From contig LS997563.1 of NCBI GenBank assembly GCA_000469685.2, forward strand, positions 38,108,468-38,172,467: 64,000 nt of DNA. Direction: 5' to 3'. The notes under the pieces are model-generated. The model searched no databases. It was given only the letters and a program-made list of their open reading frames with translations, and was not told the DNA's origin. Position 1 is the stretch's first letter. The number at the start of each line of letters is the position of its first letter. This stretch comes from Haemonchus contortus (lineage: Eukaryota; Nematoda; Chromadorea; Rhabditida; Trichostrongylidae). A program made the translations under genes and the position numbers. Shown piece after piece: positions 13,191 through 24,700 of the stretch.

Positions 13191-15751
13191 TTCTGCTTTT
13201 TGTTTTATTTATGCACCTTACCACTTGAGAGTCATATCAGTTTCCATTGTTGAAAGGCCATGGTCCATGGATGGTAATGAAAATGGAAATGGTCTTTTGT
13301 GTGTGTGACGATGCGGGAATCCGAAAGGGATCGCGGGTGTTGGGCGATGAGAATCGGCGTAAAACCAGTTGCCGAGCCGGAGATGCATCCCGTCCGACGA
13401 GAGCAAAACGATGAAGGAGGAGGAGAAGTGCGCGCGTACACCGCATTGCGCTGAAAACCGGTACTTCGGCCTTTCTATCGATCGATCGATTAGTAGAGTA
13501 ATTGATTAGTTTACCTGAGTAACCTTGGATATCATGAAGACAAGTTGAGAAAGGCCAATTCAGCTCTACTACCACAACATAGTCTTTTACGGTACTGCAT
13601 ACTTCTTCTCGAGGTACTACCTGGGACTCAACCAAAGTCAACTCCTGTCTCTTTACTCGTTTCTTTCAGGTTACCTGTGACCGCTGCATGGGGCAGGATT
13701 CTGAATACTTCCAGCCTTGCCAGGCTATAATTGTATAGAACTTGTAGGTTTCTATTTGAAAAGATTCCCTGGAGGGAAAAGTAGGTGGTGGAAAGATAGT
13801 GGCGCAGTGGAAAGAGCTGTGACGAGTTCACCACATGGGAGGAAAACATCCATGTCTGGAAACAGTTTTTCCAAGTTTTCCCCAGATGTTCGTGGTACTC
13901 TGTTACAGATTCTGCTTCCAAATACTGGCCCCTCTACTTTCGGAGGGTCCCTTCTAGCGACTTTTTGAAAATGGCCATTGGCTGGTGTTCTTTCTGAACC
14001 TATTTTTCCTCCAGGACGAATTTCCTTCTCTGCTAGCTAGCAATATCGAAAGGCTGAGCCTTGAATCACTGATATGGCTAATTCCCTTTGTCATTATGTG
14101 TCTGCAAGCATCCCCAAATGTAATTTGATCGGCTAATTTGGGGATAGATTCGGGCTTTCGGGCTTAAACGTGCGGTATACGATGTGGTGGTGGTTGGGAA
14201 CTAAATCCTGAACTATGGCCATTTATGGCCTCGCCACGTCGAGTCGCTTTCGGGAGCGATCCGGAGCTTTCAGTATCGTTACTAAGAAACGAGGTATGAA
14301 GTATTGAGCGAAGAGTTGGCTGGCGTGTCTTTCCAGCTGTGGAAAAGGGCATTTAATATCGCCAGAAGGGTTATTTTAAGTATGAAGAGGAATATGGAAT
14401 GAGCTGCCTCATACTGCTTCTAGATCCTTTTCTTTAATTTTTATCTTTCGAAGACTCAGGTCCAGGTTGCTTGGGTCCAAACAAGCTAAATGTTCACGTC
14501 TTGCTACCATACATAAGCTAGTGATTACTGAGGTGAAACTGATGCATCCAGGTTCATACTGACGGCGACATTCCCGAACATTCTTTCGCACAGTTGTAGG
14601 CTGACCCCATAGGTGTTGCTTGTTTTGGACAGACTTGGGAACGTGGCGCATACCACCAGAAAGCCAATGTTCGAGATCAGAGCTTCTGTCAATTGGTACT
14701 CATTGATTTGTGGGAGCTCCGGTTCGATCTGTAACGAACGATTGATGTATTTCTTCTCTTTCAACGTAATTCGTGAATGTGAACGCCAACGATCGGCACG
14801 TAGAGTGTCCGAATCTGGGTCAGCAATATTGAACCAGCCAGATACCAGGATGGATTCGATAGTACCAGATTCGGAAGAGACACGAGGTTGACGAGTTCGG
14901 GACTCGTAAGCCATGTAAGGTGGCCTCACAGAAGCCTCCGGGAAAGAGGCTTTGAGGTGTTACCACCTTGAGTTTTTTGTTTATATCAGCGAAAGTTCTT
15001 TGTTTTCGCTTGTCCGATCGTTTCACACGTGCGTGAACGACGGATTTTGGGTGATTTATTGCCGGATGGTTGTTTTCGAGATGGTCAGATAAAGAGTGAA
15101 TTCAGGTTGAAAAAGAAAAAATACCAAGATTATGAGATTGATCGACTCAGGAAAAGGTTAGCCGGCTTTGTTTGGTATTTGACGAGAAATGTAAATAAAC
15201 ACCGCCCACTATCCGATTTCGAAAACTGTCTATGTTTACAATGACCTGTGTGGGGAACGGTCAGGACGTGACTGATAGTGCTGCCTGTTGGTCACCGTAC
15301 AAGTTCAGGTGCTGGCCAGCATGACATATTGACCAGACGTCTGGAGATGGTGTCGATGACGACCTTACCACCCTCTTGGTGTGTATCGCTCAAATTCCTC
15401 CCTAACCAATTCTCACCGTCGACTCTCCTTCTCTCTCTCGCACCTCCCCTCATCGCTCCAGGACGCACCGCAGGGCGTGGCGCCGGGCGCTCATTTCCAG
15501 TTGCAAATTCGTTCAGGCGCTCAAAAACCCTCACCGAGCGTTCGCGTCTTGGCGATCGTGGGAACACCGGCGCCTATTTCAACTTTTCGTAACTATCCCA
15601 GACAATTACTAAGCAGTTATCACCTGTTGTGTCTGGTGCGGCAGTCGCCGATTGTTTATTTGTGATAGTTGCGGCTGTTTACTCCGCGATTCGGCTCCTC
15701 CCCCTCCCAGTCGCCTAGAGGCACCTTATTGCCACGTTCTAGTCCTGGAAC

Positions 15752-18700
15752 ATGTCTGAACCTCCAGCCAGCTCTTCTGCTGATATTCGTAATCATCTTC
15801 GTGTTCTACGACCTCATCGAACTGCCCGAATGTCTCGAGCGACTCCAACTGCACAGGATATTCGAGAGAAGTTACGTCGACTGAGACCACATCGTCATTG
15901 TCCTTATGGACTGCGGCAGATGGGCGCCAAGCCGGATGTGGATGGTCAGTCTTCGTGGGAGAATCAACAATTAGATGTTCAAGAACTGCATCGCAGAGCT
16001 GCCATTTGTGAATGGGCCAGAAGTTTACCTCCAGCTGATCAATTGAATATACTACTTTATTCCCAAGCAGGTAACTTACACCAATCCTCTTTCCGACACA
16101 ATTTTTATCAATTTGATACATTTTTCTGATCGCATTGCTCTTATTCTCTACTAGTTGACTAACTTTGAATTGTCTGATGCTTCCTGTCTGGAATTCTGAG
16201 CGTACTTACAGCTTTTTACAATAGTTTTTATAAAAAATGACGACAGTCTCCGTCGTTTTCACTTGTTGCAGTCAAAAGTAATCCCGCTCAGTCGTATGTC
16301 TACATTCTGTCAGTCTTCAGCGACGCTTTTTCTTTCTGGGCCCCACTTTCTCTATCCAATTACTTATTGCTTTCGACGTTTTTATGCATCAAGCAACTAG
16401 TCGTGCGCTATCCGGTAATTACTCTCCGACGACATTTCACCCTACATCCAATGCTGTTATACCCTCACTGCCTCGGCTCCCCCCTCACCCATTTCCTCCT
16501 CTCCATGAAGATATGCTCGATTATTCTATGACGGCGCCGAATGTCACCATTCTTTCCGATATGCACAATCGTTCTTTACGCTTGCCGGATGTCTTTTTCC
16601 GCCTCGTGACTAGTTCTCTTCCAGTATTCCAGCCCGTCCCCGTGAGGACTTCCTCAATCCACCGGAACAACGTCAGCTCACCAACAAAATGTTTCCGGTT
16701 GCTCGTACTTGAAATCTCGGCTTCAGGACCGGGGAGGTTCTGGTTACCTCCCAGGTCCTGAAGCCCTTTAAGAGTAACCCTATGAATCATAACTCCCTAG
16801 TTTCCCATGGAAATACCTTGATCGTTTTATGAATAGACCACTTTTTTACGATTCAATTCAAAACAGCACAATAGTAGTATAATTGCCAGCAGAAGAATTG
16901 CGGCGGCGTTGGCGGATGGCAGCTCTTCAGAACTGGTCCTCCGTCGCTTTTTTTTTCCATCTCGACCCTCCATTGAGGCCTCGACACATACACAGATGAT
17001 GGCAGGAATGAGTGAAAGATGAAATGAGTATCGTTTTCGCCATAGTACGGGACTGGTCTGTCGACCTTTCACGTCCGCATCATCCTTTGTCCCGTCCCTA
17101 CCCCGCGTACATTGTAGTGGAACCATCACCGTGTCCTCGTGGCCATTTGCTGACGGTATTGTTACGAAAACCCCCGTCATCAATTGGATTCGTTGGGGTA
17201 CATTAGTAGGATGGATCGACCGCGACAAGCCATTATTCTGATTGAATCGTTGCTGTGTTACTTTACTGCAAAGAGATTGATTGACGATGTCGAGGGTTTG
17301 CCCTCATGACGGCGGGCTTGCTTTTAGACGAGGAAACTGAAGGCAGGAAAAACAGATCGCTCAATGGATGGGCTCTTTTGTAAAGTTTTAAAGAGAAAAG
17401 TGCAATGATGTGTCTGGGTGGTATCAGGACTTGTTTACATTAGTTCTGGGAAGTAAATAGGGCGTTAAAGAGAATGGATCGGTCCCCCTCATTGAAGCAA
17501 CCCTGAAGGGTAGGCCTCACACACGGCATTTGTCCAGGATTGGTGGGGAATTGTATGGGGTACCTGGGCTTCACGACGGTTTCAAGAAAAGCGTCGCTCT
17601 CAAATCAGAGTTTTTAGCCTCTGCGACATCCCTGGTGCTAATTAATTAGCCACGTCAGAAAAGGAAGCCAGTAATGATTACCGCCCATAAATCGAAGGTC
17701 TTGAGGCCAGTTGAGTTTTCCGATTTTCTGTGAATGTTGGGTAGAGGTTTGGGTAGCCCCTCATTTTTTTCTTGGCGCATGGGTAGGTCCCTATAGAGTT
17801 TTCCGATCGGAACCAAAGATGTAAAGCCGAGAATTAGTCTCTGCGCGGCCGGCACCATTTTGAGAGCAGTTTGATTCATGTCGTTGAGTCTTCAGGGAGA
17901 TGGCCCTTCTAGACACATGATTGCTGAGTCCATTCACGAATTGTCCCCAGAGGCTTGTCGATCCTACGAAAACTCACTATGCTCAATTCATTCTCACCCT
18001 CCCATACGCGCTTCAACTGATCGATTTTGGCCTTGGTAGTGGTCGTGATGGTCGGACGGACGGGTCGACTGGAGGACGTCAACTAATGTGTGAGTGTATT
18101 TGATCGAGAAAATGCCATTCCACGCTCCGATGTCGATTACATTCATGCCCCACATCCTCTGTTGCTTCATTCCGATGAGGTGTAACCAACAACTTGGACT
18201 CGGGGGACAAGCTCCAGCTGTGAGCAGTGCCGTCAGCTAGGTGCAACATCGTCATCGGCTCAATTTCTTCGCCAACCACTGCCACCACTACAAGCGCCCC
18301 CCGCCGAGCTCTGCGCCCGCTGTACAGCTTCGGGACTCCAACCGGCTTCACCGTACACTCGTTCTTTCTCTCTCGGTGTTTTCCTTTGTCAACGTCGGGT
18401 TTCCGTTTTCCGCCGTTTTCTGGTCTGCTCGCATGCACACACGTCTTGTGTTATGTACATTGTCGAGGTGTAATATTGCATACAGCGCGTCCTGGCGCTT
18501 CCGCATCAACTTGCAACGTCCGGGTTTTACCTGGGTAAGAGAAAAACCGACTGGTTCAAGCTGAACATTTGAGAATCACGAATCTTCCAGAAATCAGGTT
18601 CTTATTTACAATCGACCGGGAAGACTACCTATCAAATCGATTTGTACTTTGCACCTCCTTTGAACGGATCCCGTCAATTCATCCTGCCATATCCTTTCCA

Positions 18701-21700
18701 TTTAATTGGTTTGATTGAATTATCAGTAATTTTTTACTTGATTTCAGGAAATGTTATTTATTTGATTGGGTGATTTCAAGTTTTTATTCTGTCCTAGTAA
18801 AATTATTATTTACTTATTGCTTTTTATTAGGTTCTTCGTACTCAATTTAAATCGGATTGAAATTGATTGGATTGAATTTTGACTTTCTCAAAGGTTTGCT
18901 GCGGCTCGTACTTCCTAAACGGTAAACCAAAATTTGCTCCGTTGATCCGTAGTACCTAAACTCGTTGCCGGGCCTGAAGTATAGTTGCTTAATGGAATGG
19001 TTGTTGATAGGGAGATTGTTGTATAAATTGCTCACTTTGAGCAGAACTAGGCCTGCAAGCAGTACAGGACCATTTCCTCAACTTGTATTGCTCACAATTA
19101 CTGGTTATCAAACCGTCAAAGCAGCTGTCATTAGCTGGACCCAAGTGGATTAAGAGGATGATCTCCACTTATAAAGGATAAGGATAAAGTCTTTAGCGTC
19201 AACAAATCCCCTCTGTGGGATGCGCCCCCGCATTCGACTTACGTTTAGATTTGTATGTAGGAGCGGTATGATTGTGTAGGGGCCTCTACAACTACTTGCG
19301 GTTGTCAGATGATGTACAAGTTAGTGCTTTTACCCTCCCAGACGAGTCAACCAATTAATGGACACAGGAGAAATGGGATGCCTGATTGGCCTAGGCAAAT
19401 ATCGATGCAGGATACGATTCCGAACCATGCTGCCTGTGTGATAGTGCGCCCTGTTTGCCATTACACCACCTCCTCCCATTTCACCACCACTCTTCAGAAT
19501 TACTAGTTAGACGGAATGGGGTTGTTTTTTCTCCAGGTTCTGAGTAGGATTTGATGGAAACGTTAATTAATAGTTGGCAATTAAGGCCAGACATTCTCAT
19601 TGTTTTCCCTTTCACGAGATTTCGTGTTTTTTGGTGAAATTCGTCTGAAAAAAATAGACGATATTCTAAAAAAGCTGTCCTCAGACAAAGAACTGAACTT
19701 GAAAAAAAAATTCACTATGAGTATCTATATTCCACGAAAATTAATTTCATAAGTACAGGGATTCACAATTGAAAGCATGGTGAAGTAGACTGTGAAGTTA
19801 TGACTGAGTTTCGCTTTGTGAATGAGCAGGCTGAATTTAACCATTTGGATAAGAGGCGCTGGCCTTAGCTATGACACGTAAGGTCCTGGGATCTAGTCCT
19901 GAACCGATACTATATATTCGAAACCTTCTTGGAGTAAGCCATGAATTCGTCCTAAATGACTTGTTTATTGAACTATAGTGGCTTCTGTATCTATATTTGG
20001 TCTGTGTCTGGACTTGCGGGTACCGATGTACGAGCCACTGCCGTTTGAGACCAACCTGGCACCAATTGGCCGATGTGAGAGGGTGAAGGGTTTGTTTAGT
20101 TGGAGCGAAATTGAATCCTCGGTTCGATCCCCGTCTTTATTTGGATTTGTCCCGCCTTCGCTTATCACCTTCAAGTTACCCATCAGTGAACCTGTAGACA
20201 TGAAGTGGAGTGATTTGATGGGGACAACCTAGGGTCAATCAAAGTTTGAATTGGGAAGTTTGACAGCTAAGTTTGAGGTTCGTAGTCTAGCTCGAACTGG
20301 CTCAGTCAGACTTGGAAGGCTCTGACTGAGCCAGTTCGAGCCACCTGTGAAGTTCATCTACGGCTTGTTTACAGTGATGCTGGGGCACTTTCATATTCTT
20401 GACCTGTAGCTGTCCATATAAATGGCATAGGTGTGTCCGGATAGGGTTACACGGTCTATGTGTGTGTGTGTGTGTGTATGTGTCATCTGATAGTCATAAC
20501 GATTACGTCGTCCGTTTGTCGTCGTCGTCGTCGTACTCTCGATAGAACCCACATTGGCTCGTTGGTGCAACTCTGATTCCACGTCTATTTGCCATCGGCC
20601 TGGTCAATACATACCATAGGCGGGCAATTATACAATTGACATACATATTCCTTCATTGTTGTGGTCTGATATGAGCGGTTCAGGTCAGCCTACGCCATAC
20701 TGACTTCTACTTATCAGTCATACTCAACTCGATTTTTCTCCTTCAAGTTTTTTTTTTTACTTTTATCAGATTTATTGAAGCTGTATTTACTAGAGAGTGA
20801 TTTGTCCCCTTTTCCTTTCACTGATTAGGGCTTAGGGCTATGTTGCCCACTTGATTCAATTTTTGCTCGAGTTTCTGTTTTGTGACTGTCCCGGATATTG
20901 TCGTTAGCGGTGCTCAATAGAGTATGTAAATAAGTAGGCAAATAATAAATAAGTGAGCGGTGACGATTTTGTTACAGTACCCCTGCAAGATCATTGAGAA
21001 CAGTTTGAAGATTACAATCTTTGAGTTATTATTTTCATAGATTGCTATCCCAGATGCCGTCGATGATGACGTTATCGAGTGGATGCATAAATAAATACAT
21101 AAGTAATAAACATTTGAGTAAATATTGGTTGCTCTTGCGACACCGCATCACGGCAGTATCACTTGATACTGGCTCGTCTATCTTTTCTGAGTTGCTGTCC
21201 TTCTACTATTAATTGCTTTCAAGGCTATTAATTATTTAATAATTAAATAATAGCTACTAATTGTGATACAGTATCCCAATTGATTGGGTATTGATTGAGT
21301 GCAGTTTGATTTGTGCCTTCTTCGACATTCTACCTCTGTTGATCACTACCCTGGTTTTTACCACTGGTTGCTTCTAGTTGAAGTAGAAGTTGATAAATAA
21401 ATAAATAAATAAATAAATAAAAATAAATAGAAATCATGGATGCTACCGTATCTTGGAGGTGTTCAAGTACAGTGTGGTGCTATCAAATGTCGAGAAGAGT
21501 TCGCTCTACACTTCAGTTTTCATAGCGAATTTCTCCTTGGTTTAATGACCGTTGCAATGCAGTTTTCGTCCATGGAGTTCCTTTGTCTTGTTGGCTATTA
21601 TTTTGGCTTTAAATTGTCGGAAGACCAGTTTTGGCACGTATTCCACGACAGCTACGATTCTTTTTAATGATTTCTCCTTTCTTCAAACCTTCCCATATAA

Positions 21701-24700
21701 ACTTTTTAAACATTTCTCTACATTGGATCATACCGAATACACTGGAATCGGTTCATTTACAGTCTTCTGGCACTGACATTTAAAAGAAGCTTTCATTAGG
21801 CATTGTTTCGTATCATATCGTTGGATATTTGGTATTGTTATGATGTATTCTTTAGTATCGCCTGTAGGCGAAACGTGCCCATCGCGTGGAGCATCGACAT
21901 CTGGTGTTGCTGGTACAGGAGGAATGCCAGCTCCAGATGATCGTGGCCGATCATCGGCTCATTATAAATTACACGGTCGTGGAGTTTCACAACGAACCCT
22001 ATCACCTGCTCATCCGCATGCAGCGGTAAGTTGCTTTACTGTTACTTACTTTTACTTCTCCAACTTGGGTTCTTCTATTTATTTAGTTGTGTGCTCCTCA
22101 CTGAAAATTATTTCAACTTGATTATTACTACTGTAAATCACCTCTCCTCCATACTTCCTGCAGTTTTTATTTTGTTGTCGTCTCCGTCTTGCCAAATTAT
22201 ACTATTCTCATAGGTACGGTACTGCACTGTACAGGACGGTACAGTACAGTTCAGCTTTTAAAAGGAGGAATTCCAATGGGGTATGGGCCATTTCGAGTTC
22301 CCATGGCCAGTGACTACTTTCCTACGATGTTTCAATTACTTCTCCTATTTTGATACCTTTTCTGGAGCCAGTAATTCAGAGGGAGTACCAGTTTTAGATG
22401 ATTCTGGGCTTGCAATCCTCGGTTTTTTGACTTCCCCGTCCACGAAAAATTCAACCTCAGAGAACAGTTCCATATTCCGTTTTGAAGATCTCTTCTACTG
22501 ACCATAGGGAACTGGTTCTGCAAACTTAAAATACCTGCATCCTCTCTACTTCAATAAAAACTAATGATTGATTATCTGCTGCTAATAGGGTTCCTTAGGC
22601 GACAATTAACGTGATGTTTGATACCGTACTTTGGGTACCTTCATTCATGTGATCGGCCTTCTTTAGCCCCTTTTTATCTAAGTGTTCGTTCCTGTACGAT
22701 TCAATGACTTAATCACCTAGGTATTCATAGACGAGAAAGATAGCAAGAGGCGTAATTGGGTTAGATTATCTAGCATACTGAATGATGGGAAATGAAGCAG
22801 TTCCTCCTCAATGACGACCTTTCTCGGAACTTCCCGCAGTGGTAAATTTGCCCTTATAGGCCGATTTTAAAAGAAATTAGAAGGAGGGAAAGAAATCTTC
22901 GAAAGGTGCCCCTAATTTTCTTTTCTTTTGATACTCAAGGTGCTAGCTGTTATACCTCAGAGGTAGCCCTTGGGGTGATCCAGCCCGGAAGCTTCTCTTA
23001 TCAGAACATTCCCGGTGGCCGTTCTTTTAGTCTTAAACGGGCAATCGATCAATAATCGAAGTAATCGCCGCCATTCTGTCTGAAGGAGCCCCGAGTGTCT
23101 ATGAAGCAGCTTTTCAACTTTATATGGTCCTGCTCGAAAATTAGGGCCATAGAGCTGGTCCGCTCAATTTCCATCTTCCTTCACAGGGGTGAGAAAATTG
23201 GGGGTGAAATTCTTGAAAAATTCAGTGAAAATGATCAATAATTCATTGTTTTGGCGATGTTTTCCAAGGGTATGTAGTACGAACGAATGACTAAGAAATG
23301 GTCCCCTCATAGAATGTGCCAGGTCGTTCCTCATGTGTAATGAAGTGCAGCCATCAGTCAAGAATTTAATGTTGAACTTTTTATTAGCTTCTCGAATGGC
23401 AAATGAGTGACTAAAGGAAGTCAGCTGCACCTAACTGTCAAAGTACAGCTGACTTGTCATTTTTCAAGGCGGTAGAGGGGACGGGGTGACGGACAATGTT
23501 TGATAAGCTACTTTGTGCATTGGAATGAATTATGATTTACAGCCATGTGCCTTGGATGACATGCTTCGACCGGCTAAATTCGATTATATTCTCGGATCAC
23601 AATATTTAATCGATCGACAAACACAAGAAATGCACGCATGGAACCCTGACGATCGGTAAGTTTGGTTTTGCCTTGGGTATACGGGGCTCAGAGATAGTGG
23701 TTATACTAGGCGTCGCCTAGAGTTCGCGGCAAAAACTCGGCGAGCTCAACACGCTTCTTATTGGCTGCTCAGAATCTCGGCCAATAAGGGATACGCTGGC
23801 TCTGCTGCCACTTTTTTGCGTGCCTAGCCTACTGACTCTATTCAAAGCCGCCCCAGACGATTATGATTTCCATAAATTCATTGATTGATTTCAGATCGCT
23901 AAACATATTCGTTAAAGATGATGACTGCTTCACATTTCATCGACATCCAGTGGCCCAAAGCACAGATTGTATACGAGGAAAGGTAAGAATTACCTATTCA
24001 AATGGCTTTTATGGTCCTCCAATGCTTTTGAACATATTTATTTGGACAAGTCGGTGTTGACTTTTGATAATGAACCTCGTTGAATTTGCTCTTCCTGTCA
24101 TGCATATTTGGTCCCCTGCCCCAACCGGCTGGACAAATAGTTCTTCAGATAGGAATTCAGCGGCATGAATGGAAATGATAGGAGGGAGGTCAGGTGGTCT
24201 GTGAACGCCAATCCCGTGGCCGGTTATTGTTGGGCATAGCTGAGCAGCAGTTAAAAACTATATAAGTTTAAATAAAAAAATTAATAGTTAGTGGTGAATG
24301 TAGGCTGTTTCCGAGTTCGATTCTTTGAACTTTGATGATCCTTTTAAGGATGTATTTATTTTTATTCCAGATGGGATATTCAACCGGATTCCATGTGTGG
24401 CAATTGGAATGGCCACAACGTCAACGTGGAACCCACGCAGTAGTGGGAGTGGCAACAAAGGCGGCCGCACTTCATGCAATGGGTTATACGTCATTGATAG
24501 GAACAAATACAGAAAGTTATGGTTGGGATCTAAGTGAGTCTTTTACTGGTAATAACGTACCAGACTAGTTATCTGTACATTACTGCCAATCAATTATTAT
24601 AGAAAATTGTCTATTTTCTAATGTCTTTTCCTCCGGTATCTGTTGATCGGGTTATTTACCGGAAATTGGGCTGGTTTTGATATATGTATGGGACCTCTTG

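Larger units (their letters stand above)
1..15751. other. Gene-poor repeat-rich region upstream of the SPSB gene
   Basis: I find no coding exon here that I can support. Open frames are short, lack recognisable domains and overlap dispersed repeats. The stretch holds an imperfect tandem duplication near 1.0-1.3 kb, another at 3.7-4.2 kb, SINE-like repeat copies (about 5.1-5.5, 6.3-6.7, 8.8-9.4, 10.2-10.35 and 12.4-13.2 kb), a 500 bp fold-back element at 7.6-8.1 kb, and a 25-base C run at 13.0 kb. Short, extremely T- or C-rich tracts occur near 3.2, 7.2 and 8.3 kb. The last few hundred bases (15.27-15.75 kb) are more GC- and CpG-rich than the rest and may be the promoter and 5' UTR of the SPSB gene. 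Unrecognised exons of a divergent gene cannot be excluded. Confidence 0.6.
16071..21855 (+). other. Intron 1 of the SPSB gene (5.8 kb)
   Basis: Bounded by donor CAAGCAG|GTAACT and acceptor TTCTTTAG|TATCG, with matching phase (G|TA gives Val). It contains SINE-like copies at 19.2-19.5 and 19.85-20.2 kb, hairpins at 16.72 and 20.29 kb, a (TG)n and (GTC)n tract at 20.46-20.53 kb, and an (AAAT)n tract at 21.39 kb. I see no conserved exon, but an alternative first exon cannot be excluded. Open frames such as 16384-16761 have no recognisable domain. Confidence 0.75.

Noticed and set aside
13237..13641. 134-codon minus-strand frame
   Set aside because: No recognisable domain; overlaps other open frames and repeat-derived sequence.
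14409..14929. Overlapping minus-strand frames of 80 and 134 codons
   Set aside because: No domain I can name, no splice sites linking them, and an open plus-strand frame covers the same bases. It could be a relic of a retroelement, but I see no reverse transcriptase motif.
16384..16761. 125-codon plus-strand frame in SPSB intron 1
   Set aside because: Pro/Ser-rich without a domain; the end runs through a hairpin; no matching splice phase with SPSB exons.
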